DNA of 12,481 bases, from the NCBI GenBank assembly GCA_022712335.1, contig JALAGR010000015.1:1-12481 (forward strand). Reading direction: 5' to 3'. Positions 6,214-12,481 of this stretch are shown here, piece by piece. How positions within the stretch are numbered: position 1 is the stretch's first letter; the number at the start of each line of letters is the position of its first letter. Position numbers and translations under genes: made by a program. The notes below the pieces were generated by a model. The model worked only from the letters and a program-made list of their open reading frames with translations. It was not told where the DNA came from and did no database searches. Source of the stretch: Pediococcus sp. GTDB taxonomy: Bacteria > Bacillota > Bacilli > Lactobacillales > Lactobacillaceae.

Positions 6214-8862
6214 ATGCATAAAGAACAATGGCAATTAACAGCGGAAGAAGTTTTGAAACAACAGGAAAGTCAGGAAAATGGACTTTCCCCGAGTGAGGTT
6301 CAGAGGCGAACTGAGCAATATGGTAAAAATGTGTTAGCAACCAAGAAGAAAACGACGTTATTGCAAAAATTTATTGAGCAATTTAAAGATTTAATGATTA
6401 TCGTGTTGATGATTGCTGCATTGATTTCTGTTTTTGTCGGCGAAGGGGTCGATGCAATCATTATTATGTTAGTAGTAATTTTGAATGCTATCTTTGGGGT
6501 GTTTCAAGAAGCTAAAGCAGAAGAAGCCATCGATGCTTTAAAGAGCTTGGCTGCTCCACAAGCACATGTTCGTCGCGATGGACGGGTACAAACAATCAAA
6601 AGTGAGGACCTTGTGCCTGGAGATATTGTTATGCTTGAGGCGGGGGACATTGTACCTGCCGATTTACGATTGATTGAATCTGCTTCGATAAAAATGGAAG
6701 AAGCTGCGTTAACAGGCGAATCGGTTCCGGTGAATAAGTCAATCGCCCCGATTGAAGAAGAAAATCCCGCCCTTGGGGACCGAAAAAACATGGCGTTTAT
6801 GAATAGTAACGTAACGTTTGGTCGTGGAATGGGAGTCGTAACTGGTACAGGGATGCAGACAGAAGTTGGTCGTATTGCTGATTTAATCAATAATGCTGAA
6901 GAAACGATTACGCCACTCCAACGTAACTTAGTTAAATTGAGTAAGACTTTAACCTGGTTAATTTTGGGAATTGCGGTGGTGGTTTTCATTGTTGGAATGG
7001 TACGTGGTCAAGAAACGTTGATCGATATGTTATTGACCGCGATTTCGCTTGCTGTGGCTGCCATTCCGGAAGGACTTCCAGCAATTGTTACGATTACTTT
7101 AGCACTCGGAACACAACGAATGGCGAAACGCCACGCGATCATTCGTAAGTTACCTGCGGTGGAAACACTTGGAAGTACCGAAATTATTGCATCAGATAAA
7201 ACAGGTACACTAACTCAAAACAAAATGACTGTGGAAAAAGTATTTGTGGATAACCAGTTGTTAGATGCTGGAACAGTTACGCCAGATGCTTCGCGTAAGT
7301 TATACGACTTGATGATTTTAAATAATGACACGAAAAAAATTGATAATGATTTAGTCGGTGATCCAACTGAAACAGCCTTGATTGCCTTTAATGACGCTAA
7401 AAATTACCTGGCAGATGATGTGATTCAACAATATCCACGAGTTGCCGAGGTTCCGTTTGATTCAGAGCGAAAATTAATGTCTACAATCAATGCATTAAGT
7501 GATGGAAAATACCTATTAACTGTTAAAGGTGCGCCAGATGAGTTATTGAAACGAACCACGCAATATGTGGAAAACAACGAAACACAACCAATGACGGATG
7601 ACGAACTCAAATTGATTCGAGCAACCAATCATGAATTAGCAACGCAAGCAATTCGCGTACTAGGATTTGCATATCGAATCTTAGAACGAATTCCAGAGAA
7701 TTTAGTTAGTGAAACTGTGGAAAAAGATTTAATTTTTGCAGGATTGATTGGAATGATTGACCCTGAACGGACAGAAGTAGCTCAAGCAGTGCAAGAAGCA
7801 CACGATGCTGGAATTCGGACGCTGATGATTACAGGAGACCACCGTGATACAGCTGGTGCAATCGCTAAACGACTTGGGATGATCACGGAAGATGAAGTGG
7901 ATACTGCGGTAATTACTGGGGCAGAGTTAGATCAACAATCGGATGAAGAACTTGCACGTAATGTGGAAAACTATGCTGTGTATGCACGCGTTGCACCGGA
8001 GCATAAGGTTCGAATCGTTAATGCTTGGCAGAAAAAAGGTAAAATTGTGGCAATGACGGGGGATGGAGTGAACGATGCACCATCCTTGAAGCAAGCGGAC
8101 ATTGGGGTTGCCATGGGAATTACAGGTACTGAAGTTTCTAAGGGAGCTAGTGATATGGTTCTAGCAGATGACAATTTTGCTACGATTGTGGTTGCTGTAG
8201 AAGAGGGACGAAAAGTATTTGCTAATATTCAAAAAGCAATTCAGTATTTATTATCAGCTAATTTAGGTGAAGTAATAACCCTGTTTGTAATGACAATGAT
8301 GGGCTGGCAAATTTTAGCTCCCGTGCATATCCTGTGGATAAACTTGGTTACCGATACATTTCCAGCAATTGCATTGGGGCTCGAACCAGCTGAAAAAGAT
8401 GCGATGAAACAAAAACCACGTGGTAAAAATGCTAGTTTCTTATCTGGTGGAGTAGCAACTAATGTGATTTACCAAGGAATTTTAGAAGGGGCAATCACAT
8501 TATTTGTATATGCGATGGCATTACGTTTTCCAGACCATGCTGGTGCAACACAAATTCATGCGGATGCTTTAACAATGGCATTTGCCACATTGGGCTTGAT
8601 TCAGTTATTTCATGCGTTTAATTCAAAATCGATTCATGGTTCCATTTTTAGTGCGACAACTTTGAAAAATAAATTCTTCAATTGGTCCATCGTCGTGTCG
8701 TTTGTTTTATTAGCAACAACGATTGTTGTGCCAGGCTTAAACGACATGTTCCACGTTAGTAATTTAAATCTGCACCAGTGGGCGATTATTATTCTTTCAT
8801 CATTATCGATGATTGTGATTGTCGAAGTGGTAAAATTAATACAGCGCACTTTAAAAAAATAG
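6214..8862 (+). CDS. P2-type cation-transporting ATPase, probable Mn2+ exporter
   Basis: Membrane pump of 882 aa with full P2A (SERCA/SPCA-like) architecture: cation ATPase N-domain (1-75), TM1-2 (about 55-97), actuator domain with TGES (167-170), TM3-4 (about 245-298) with PEGLP (285-289), phosphorylation site DKTGT (D328), nucleotide-binding KGAP (438-441), TGD (540-542), hinge GDGVND (616-621), then TM5-10. Ion-site residues: E286 (TM4), N683 and E686 in NLGE (TM5), N710 and D714 in NLVTD (TM6). The SERCA TM8 glutamate (E908) aligns with Q797, so site I is incomplete and one ion per cycle is likely. Annotation pipelines would call it a calcium ATPase. The upstream Mn2+ riboswitch argues for Mn2+ (perhaps also Ca2+) efflux, as shown for pneumococcal MgtA. 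The ATG at 6214 follows GGAGGG (6200-6205). A small gene follows after 12 nt. Confidence 0.93.
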   Translation: MHKEQWQLTAEEVLKQQESQENGLSPSEVQRRTEQYGKNVLATKKKTTLLQKFIEQFKDLMIIVLMIAALISVFVGEGVDAIIIMLVVILNAIFGVFQEAKAEEAIDALKSLAAPQAHVRRDGRVQTIKSEDLVPGDIVMLEAGDIVPADLRLIESASIKMEEAALTGESVPVNKSIAPIEEENPALGDRKNMAFMNSNVTFGRGMGVVTGTGMQTEVGRIADLINNAEETITPLQRNLVKLSKTLTWLILGIAVVVFIVGMVRGQETLIDMLLTAISLAVAAIPEGLPAIVTITLALGTQRMAKRHAIIRKLPAVETLGSTEIIASDKTGTLTQNKMTVEKVFVDNQLLDAGTVTPDASRKLYDLMILNNDTKKIDNDLVGDPTETALIAFNDAKNYLADDVIQQYPRVAEVPFDSERKLMSTINALSDGKYLLTVKGAPDELLKRTTQYVENNETQPMTDDELKLIRATNHELATQAIRVLGFAYRILERIPENLVSETVEKDLIFAGLIGMIDPERTEVAQAVQEAHDAGIRTLMITGDHRDTAGAIAKRLGMITEDEVDTAVITGAELDQQSDEELARNVENYAVYARVAPEHKVRIVNAWQKKGKIVAMTGDGVNDAPSLKQADIGVAMGITGTEVSKGASDMVLADDNFATIVVAVEEGRKVFANIQKAIQYLLSANLGEVITLFVMTMMGWQILAPVHILWINLVTDTFPAIALGLEPAEKDAMKQKPRGKNASFLSGGVATNVIYQGILEGAITLFVYAMALRFPDHAGATQIHADALTMAFATLGLIQLFHAFNSKSIHGSIFSATTLKNKFFNWSIVVSFVLLATTIVVPGLNDMFHVSNLNLHQWAIIILSSLSMIVIVEVVKLIQRTLKK

Positions 8863-8874
8863 TGGAGAGATTAG

Positions 8875-9309
8875 ATGAGAGCTAACATTCAAACATATGC
8901 TGGATTAATTTCCAAGATGACTGAAATTATGGAACAAACTGGAGATCAAGTAGATCCATATTTCCAAGAACTAAAAAAATGCATGCAATTAGGTCAAGTT
9001 GCTGATTTAGACCAATCAAAATTGACTGAAATTAAAAATCAATTTCAAAATGCGACGGACAACTATCGCTCAATCGAAAAAGATTTAGTCGAGATGAAGG
9101 CACCCATCAAATTGATCGGGAAACATCAAAATTTAAAACACGATTATGTTCAATATATTGAAGAATGTCAAAAAATGGTTACTGCGATCGATCCAGAAGC
9201 TAAAAAGGTTGATGTAGAAGCATTTACGGCTTCTGAAAAAGCCCAAGAAGAAATTATGGGACAAATCACGAAGACGTTAACACGAATCATGAATTTACTA
9301 GTTGCTTAA
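8875..9309 (+). CDS. Uncharacterised small helical protein in the Mn2+ riboswitch operon
   Basis: I do not recognise this 144-aa protein. It has no signal peptide, transmembrane segment or known metal motif. It looks soluble and almost wholly alpha-helical, with helices likely near 2-22, 46-74, 78-104 and 115-142, broken by short turns (TGDQVDP at 22-28, a Pro at 78, IDPEAKKVD at 105-113). It is rich in Gln, Lys and Glu, with two cysteines (36 and 98). It begins 12 nt after the ATPase stop with GGAGAG (8864-8869) as ribosome binding site, and a hairpin follows its stop, so it is the second gene of the riboswitch operon and should be made when Mn2+ is high. A helical-bundle adaptor or modulator of the pump, or a stress protein, are possible; none is shown. 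Length, coding quality and ribosome binding site make it a real gene. Confidence 0.85.
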   Translation: MRANIQTYAGLISKMTEIMEQTGDQVDPYFQELKKCMQLGQVADLDQSKLTEIKNQFQNATDNYRSIEKDLVEMKAPIKLIGKHQNLKHDYVQYIEECQKMVTAIDPEAKKVDVEAFTASEKAQEEIMGQITKTLTRIMNLLVA

Positions 9310-9324
9310 GGTTTAAATACAGAT

Positions 9325-9362
9325 AAGAGGTTGAGGAGAGCCATTTCCTCAGCCTCTTCTTG
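9325..9362 (+). terminator. Probable intrinsic terminator after the ATPase operon
   Basis: AAGAGGTTGAGGA (9325-9337) pairs with TCCTCAGCCTCTT (9346-9358), 13 bp with a single T-G wobble and an 8-nt loop. The following tract CTTGTT is a poor U-run, so termination may be partial and allow read-through into tex, for which I find no clear separate promoter. Confidence 0.6.
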
Positions 9363-9380
9363 TTAGATTTTAGGATGAAC

Positions 9381-9386
9381 GGGGAG
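9381..9386 (+). promoter_or_regulatory. Ribosome binding site selecting the TTG start of tex
   Basis: GGGGAG lies 6 nt before the TTG at 9393. The in-frame ATG at 9375 has no room for a ribosome binding site, and an earlier TTG at 9360 lies inside the terminator hairpin. Confidence 0.75.
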
Positions 9387-9392
9387 TTAATT

Positions 9393-11561
9393 TTGGAAGA
9401 AAATATTTTAAAAATTGTTGGAATGAAATTAAAGGATTACCGAACTAACCAAATTAAGGCAACGTTGGAAATGCTAGAAGATGGAAATACCGTTCCATTT
9501 ATTGCGCGTTACCGAAAAGAACGCACGCAAAGTTTGGATGAAGTCCAAATTCGAGAGATTCAGACGACTTATCATCAGATCGAAACTCTCGAAAAACGTA
9601 AAGAAGATGTTTTGAAAAACATTGATGAACAACAAAAGTTAACTCCAGAGTTAGCTAAAAAAATTCGGGAAGCAGATGTTTTACAAAAGGTTGAAGATTT
9701 ATACCTTCCGTTTAAGCAGAAACGCCGTACGAAAGCGACGATTGCTAAAGAAGCTGGATTGGAACCAATCGCTACTTGGATTTTAAGTTTTCCACAAGGG
9801 GATTTACAAGCTAAATTACAAGCAGCAATTAATCCTGACCAAGATGTGAATAACGTTGAAGAGGTTTTAGCTGGAGTACACGAAATTTTAGCAGAAGCTT
9901 TTTCTGATCAAGCTGACATTCGGGAATGGGTTCGAAATTATACCAAGAAAAATGGGTTGTTAGTAGCTGAAGTGAAGCCGAAGGGGAAGGAAATTGATGA
10001 AAATGGCGTTTATGGAATCTACTATGACTTTAGCGAAAAGCTTGCTAAGGTAGCTTCGCATCAAATTTTAGCGATTAATCGTGGGGAAAAAGAAAAGGTA
10101 TTAAAAGCCAAGATTGATGTTGATGCAGATGGGATTGAACGCTATCTTCACTTCCGTTTAATTGGAAAAAATACTGGTAAGGCTACTGAAATTGTCGAAA
10201 ATGCGTATCAAGATGCGTATAAACGATTTATTGGACCAGCAATTGAACGTGAATTACGTTCGGAACTTACAGCGATGGGTGATCAACAAGCAATTAGTGT
10301 ATTTGGTGAAAACTTGTATCATTTATTAATGCAAGCTCCATTAAAAGGAAAAGTAGTTCTAGGATTTGATCCAGCTTATCGAACAGGATGTAAATTAGCA
10401 GTAATCGATGAAAATGGTAAGTTCTTAGATAAACTGGTAATTTATCCACATAAACCAGCATCTGGGGAAAAAAGGGCTAAAGCTGGAAAGCAATTAAAAG
10501 ACTTTATCGAAAAATACCAAGTTGAGATGATTGCAATCGGTAATGGAACAGCCAGTCGGGAATCCGAAGAATTTGTCGCCAACTTAATTAAAGAAATCAA
10601 ACGACCAATTTATTACGTAATTGTTAATGAAGCCGGAGCATCCGTATATTCTGCTAGTACAGAAGCGCGTGAAGCATTCCCTGAACTTCAAGTCGAGGAA
10701 CGAAGTGCAATTAGTATTGGTCGTCGTTTGCAAGATCCTTTAGCAGAGCTAATTAAAATTGATCCACAAGCAGTTGGTGTAGGACAATACCAACATGATG
10801 TAGCACAAAAGAATTTACACGAACAATTAGATAACGTTGTAGAAACTGCAGTTAACCAAGTAGGGGTCAATTTGAATACAGCAAGTCCAGAATTATTAAC
10901 TCACATTTCAGGGTTAACGAAGACGACTGCTAAAAATATTGTTAACTTTCGTGAAGAAAACGGTAGCTACCATTCCCGTAAGCAATTAAAGAAAGTTCCA
11001 CGCTTGGGACCTAAAGCCTATGAACAATCAATTGGATTTTTAAGAATTGTTGATGGCGATGATATTTTAGATAATACTGGAATTCATCCTGAAAGTTATG
11101 CGGTAGTAAAACAATTAATGAAGGAATTGGGATTAAAACTACAAGATATTGGTCAAGAAGTTGTTAATACCAAGCTTCAAAGTGTTGATATTAAGTCTGT
11201 AGCAGCGCAACTCAACGTTGGGGAAGCAACCTTAGCTGATATTATCGCTGAATTACAAAAGCCAGGACGTGATTTGCGTGATGAGATGCCTACGCCACTT
11301 CTTCGATCAGACGTATTGACGTTAGAAGATTTGAAGCCGGGGATGGAACTTCAAGGAACGGTTCGTAATGTAATTGATTTTGGTGCTTTTGTTGATATCG
11401 GTGTGAAGCAAGATGGTTTGGTCCACATTTCAAAATTGAAAAAAGGGTTCGTGAAGAAACCAAGCGACGTCGTTTCGGTAGGTGACATTGTCAAAGTTTG
11501 GGTTGAAAGTGTCGATATAAATCGGCATCGAATCCAATTAACGATGGTGCCCGAAGCATAA
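9393..11561 (+). CDS. tex: Tex-family S1 RNA-binding protein
   Basis: Tex is a conserved cytoplasmic nucleic-acid-binding protein related to eukaryotic Spt6, tied to transcription and toxin or virulence gene expression. From the TTG at 9393 the protein is 722 aa, the usual length, and starts MEENILKIVGMKLK, leading into the conserved GNTVPFIARYRKE (about 31-43). Domains: helical Tex N-terminal region (1-200), YqgF/RNase H-like domain with FDPAYRTGCK (325-334), GNGTASRE (383-390) and NEAGASVYSAS (412-422), the DPLAELIKIDPQAVGVGQYQHDV segment (448-470, shown here by its ends), helix-hairpin-helix pair (about 492-554), and a C-terminal S1 domain (about 647-717) with GTVRNVIDFGAFVDIG. The start rests on GGGGAG at 9381-9386; an ATG at 9375 would add 6 unconserved residues. 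A sprT-like gene follows after one nucleotide. Confidence 0.95.
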   Translation: MEENILKIVGMKLKDYRTNQIKATLEMLEDGNTVPFIARYRKERTQSLDEVQIREIQTTYHQIETLEKRKEDVLKNIDEQQKLTPELAKKIREADVLQKVEDLYLPFKQKRRTKATIAKEAGLEPIATWILSFPQGDLQAKLQAAINPDQDVNNVEEVLAGVHEILAEAFSDQADIREWVRNYTKKNGLLVAEVKPKGKEIDENGVYGIYYDFSEKLAKVASHQILAINRGEKEKVLKAKIDVDADGIERYLHFRLIGKNTGKATEIVENAYQDAYKRFIGPAIERELRSELTAMGDQQAISVFGENLYHLLMQAPLKGKVVLGFDPAYRTGCKLAVIDENGKFLDKLVIYPHKPASGEKRAKAGKQLKDFIEKYQVEMIAIGNGTASRESEEFVANLIKEIKRPIYYVIVNEAGASVYSASTEAREAFPELQVEERSAISIGRRLQDPLAELIKIDPQAVGVGQYQHDVAQKNLHEQLDNVVETAVNQVGVNLNTASPELLTHISGLTKTTAKNIVNFREENGSYHSRKQLKKVPRLGPKAYEQSIGFLRIVDGDDILDNTGIHPESYAVVKQLMKELGLKLQDIGQEVVNTKLQSVDIKSVAAQLNVGEATLADIIAELQKPGRDLRDEMPTPLLRSDVLTLEDLKPGMELQGTVRNVIDFGAFVDIGVKQDGLVHISKLKKGFVKKPSDVVSVGDIVKVWVESVDINRHRIQLTMVPEA

Positions 11562-11562
11562 G

Positions 11563-12009
11563 ATGACTAATTTAGAATTACAGCAACTTACGAAGCGGAT
11601 TGCTAAGGAGTCATTTGGAAAGAACTTTCCATATAAAGTGGTCTTTAATCGACGACTTAAAACAACGGGTGGGCGATATCATTTAAATGATCATCATATT
11701 GATATTAATCCATTAATGCTAGAGGAATTCGATGAGGCTACCTTGATTGGAGTGATCAAGCATGAGCTTGTACATTATTTTGTGCATATGCTAAACGAGA
11801 AGCCAGATCATCGAAATCCGCATTTTCAACAGCTTTTACGACAGGTGGGAGGATTGCGATATGCGCCGGCTACTTCTAAACGCCGTCAAACCGCACCTAA
11901 ATTGATTTATCAATGTCAAAAATGTGGATTGGAATATCTACGTCGTAGACGGATTAATACGCAAAAATACGTTTGTAGTAAGTGTCGTGGACGCCTGAGA
12001 CTGCTATAA
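11563..12009 (+). CDS. SprT-like zinc metalloprotein
   Basis: SprT-family protein of 148 aa, related to the B. subtilis YdcK group commonly found beside tex in Firmicutes. It has the gluzincin motif HELVH (67-71), with E68 as the presumed catalytic residue and H87 in NPHF (or H83) as third zinc ligand. A C-terminal zinc ribbon has CxxC pairs at C118/C121 and C138/C141 in an Arg-rich segment (RLRLL end). The eukaryotic relative SPRTN cleaves DNA-protein crosslinks, but bacterial function is not established, so protease activity is inferred. The ATG is one nucleotide after the tex stop and has no strong ribosome binding site, so translation is probably coupled to tex. No terminator follows; the tRNA promoter begins 33 nt downstream. 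Confidence 0.92.
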   Translation: MTNLELQQLTKRIAKESFGKNFPYKVVFNRRLKTTGGRYHLNDHHIDINPLMLEEFDEATLIGVIKHELVHYFVHMLNEKPDHRNPHFQQLLRQVGGLRYAPATSKRRQTAPKLIYQCQKCGLEYLRRRRINTQKYVCSKCRGRLRLL

Positions 12010-12042
12010 TCACATTCTTTTGAAATAAATTGCAAAAAAGAC

Positions 12043-12071
12043 TTGCTAGAGGTATTCAGATTTGCTAATAT
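12043..12071 (+). promoter_or_regulatory. tRNA-Leu promoter
   Basis: TTGCTA at 12043-12048 and TAATAT at 12066-12071 with a 17-nt spacer, plus an extended -10 TG at 12063-12064. Transcription would begin near 12078, ten nucleotides before the mature tRNA. Confidence 0.75.
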
Positions 12072-12087
12072 TATCTAGTAAGCTTTT

Positions 12088-12173
12088 GCGGCCATGGCGG
12101 AACTGGCAGACGCGCAGGATTAAGGATCCTGTCCGGATTTACCCGGGTGGAGGTTCGAACCCTCTTGGCCGCA
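12088..12173 (+). tRNA. tRNA-Leu (anticodon AAG)
   Basis: An 86-nt class II tRNA. The acceptor stem GCGGCCA (12088-12094) pairs with TGGCCGC (12166-12172), with discriminator A at 12173. The anticodon stem CAGGA/TCCTG encloses the loop TTAAGGA, giving anticodon AAG (12122-12124), which reads CUU and, if A34 becomes inosine, also CUC and CUA. A long variable arm (about 12132-12148) and the T-arm AGG-TTCGAAC-CCT are present. The 3' CCA is not encoded (A is followed by TCA), so nucleotidyltransferase must add it. The gene has its own promoter and terminator. Confidence 0.95.
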
Positions 12174-12183
12174 TCAATACAGT

Positions 12184-12218
12184 AAAAAAGGATTCCTAGT
12201 AATAGGAATCCTTTTTTT
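12184..12218 (+). terminator. Intrinsic terminator after tRNA-Leu
   Basis: AAAAAAGGATTCCTA (12184-12198) pairs perfectly with the arm at 12203-12217 around a GTAA loop, and seven Ts end at 12218. The flanking A and T runs make it potentially bidirectional. Confidence 0.93.
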
Positions 12219-12245
12219 GTATTTTCAGTCCAAATGTTCTGAAAG

Positions 12246-12293
12246 TGATACACTTATTGATACACAAATAGTGTATCAATGTTTTGTGTATCA
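12246..12293. repeat. Nested inverted array of TGATACAC boxes, probable enhancer (UAS)
   Basis: Four exact copies of one octamer: TGATACAC at 12246-12253 and 12258-12265, and its complement GTGTATCA at 12271-12278 and 12286-12293. The inner pair forms a perfect palindrome, TTGATACAC-N5-GTGTATCAA (12257-12279). No T-run follows, so it is not a terminator. Its centre is about 94 nt upstream of the start of the sigma-54 promoter at 12335-12352, the normal place for an activator site. The bound protein is unknown; a LevR/ManR-type sigma-54 activator is the best guess. Confidence 0.72.
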
Positions 12294-12334
12294 AAAGGAA
12301 TGCTTATTTCGCGGTATTTAATTGCTAGTGTATT

Positions 12335-12352
12335 TTGGCACGGTATTTGCTT
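12335..12352 (+). promoter_or_regulatory. sigma-54 (RpoN/SigL) -24/-12 promoter
   Basis: TTGGCACG-N4-TTGCT is an essentially perfect match to the sigma-54 consensus TTGGCACG-N4-TTGCW, with the invariant GG (12337-12338) and GC (12349-12350) separated by exactly 10 nt. Transcription would start near 12362. No sigma-A promoter of comparable quality is present here (TTGGCA to TATAAG is only 15 nt apart). In lactobacilli sigma-54 chiefly drives mannose-family PTS operons; the target gene lies past the window. Confidence 0.82.
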
Positions 12353-12363
12353 ATATATAAGTG

Positions 12364-12427
12364 AATGCTAAATGCATTGTATTTACAATGTGTTTCGCAC
12401 ATCAAATTGAATTAAATCAATTTGATG
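12364..12427 (+). repeat. Run of inverted repeats in the predicted sigma-54 leader RNA
   Basis: Four inverted repeats follow one another and partly overlap: AATGC/GCATT (12364-12378), CATTGT/ACAATG (12375-12390), ATGTG/CACAT (12388-12402) and an 11-bp perfect stem CATCAAATTGA/TCAATTTGATG (12400-12427, loop ATTAAA). Neighbouring hairpins share bases, so they compete. No T-run follows, so none is an intrinsic terminator. The rest of the window to 12481 is A/T-rich and shows no ribosome binding site with a credible start. Confidence 0.6.
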
Positions 12428-12481
12428 GATGGATATTTGCCCATGAGAAACGAAATTAAATTAAAATTTAAACTTTAATAG

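Noticed and set aside
6504..6989. 161-aa minus-strand open frame inside the ATPase gene
   Set aside because: It lies fully antisense to a well-conserved P-type ATPase, has no ribosome binding site and has a Ser/Ile-rich shadow composition.
12071..12253. Minus-strand 60-aa frame over the tRNA and its terminator
   Set aside because: It overlaps a confident tRNA and terminator and has no coding signature.
12246..12293. TGATACAC boxes as plasmid-type iterons or a CRISPR fragment
   Set aside because: The copies are in inverted rather than direct array, only 8 nt long, and no replication or cas gene is near; position relative to the sigma-54 promoter favours an activator site.
12335..12361. sigma-A promoter TTGGCA with TATAAG
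   Set aside because: The spacer is only 15 nt, whereas the same bases match the sigma-54 consensus almost perfectly.
12388..12402. CcpA cre site in the leader
   Set aside because: The sequence TGTGTTTCGCACA does not keep the central cre bases well enough.
12425..12478. 17-codon frame at the window end as a leader peptide
   Set aside because: Its ATG lies in a hairpin stem and no ribosome binding site precedes it; kept only as a remark.

Overview
The window is low-GC, densely packed chromosomal DNA of a lactic acid bacterium, most likely a Lactobacillaceae member. The evidence is strong purine-rich ribosome binding sites, Firmicute-type proteins throughout, a manganese riboswitch of the yybP-ykoY class, salvage-type NAD synthesis from nicotinate, a tRNA-Leu with anticodon AAG, and a sigma-54 promoter of the sort lactobacilli use for mannose-class PTS operons. 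I see no insertion sequence, prophage or CRISPR array. I assign no species.

Layout. From 80 to 871 lies proC (last step of proline synthesis). From 936 to 2806 is a two-gene unit, nagA and a GntR/UTRA regulator (nagR-like); a NagR-type operator sits between the -35 and -10 of its promoter. A shared bidirectional terminator (2807-2850) separates it from a convergent minus-strand tagA/wecG-family glycosyltransferase (2833-3564), whose last codons lie inside that terminator. A divergent intergenic region at 3565-3689 carries the promoter of the pncB-nadE operon (3690-5988), which turns nicotinate into its mononucleotide and finally amidates the adenylated form to NAD.

From 6011 to 9358 is a manganese-responsive unit: a promoter, a yybP-ykoY riboswitch, a terminator that is mutually exclusive with the riboswitch P1 helix, a P2-type cation ATPase (882 aa), and an unrecognised small helical protein (144 aa) 12 nt downstream. 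The riboswitch predicts that the ATPase exports Mn2+ and that the small protein is co-induced by Mn2+. Next come tex (probably starting at a TTG codon at 9393) and a sprT-like zinc protein 1 nt behind it. A tRNA-Leu(AAG) with its own promoter and terminator follows (12043-12218).

The final 263 nt (12219-12481) hold no convincing gene but a rich regulatory region: four copies of the octamer TGATACAC in a nested inverted arrangement, a textbook sigma-54 -24/-12 promoter about 90 nt downstream, and a run of inverted repeats in the predicted leader. This looks like an enhancer plus sigma-54 promoter for a gene starting beyond the window, plausibly a mannose-family PTS operon controlled by a LevR/ManR-type activator.
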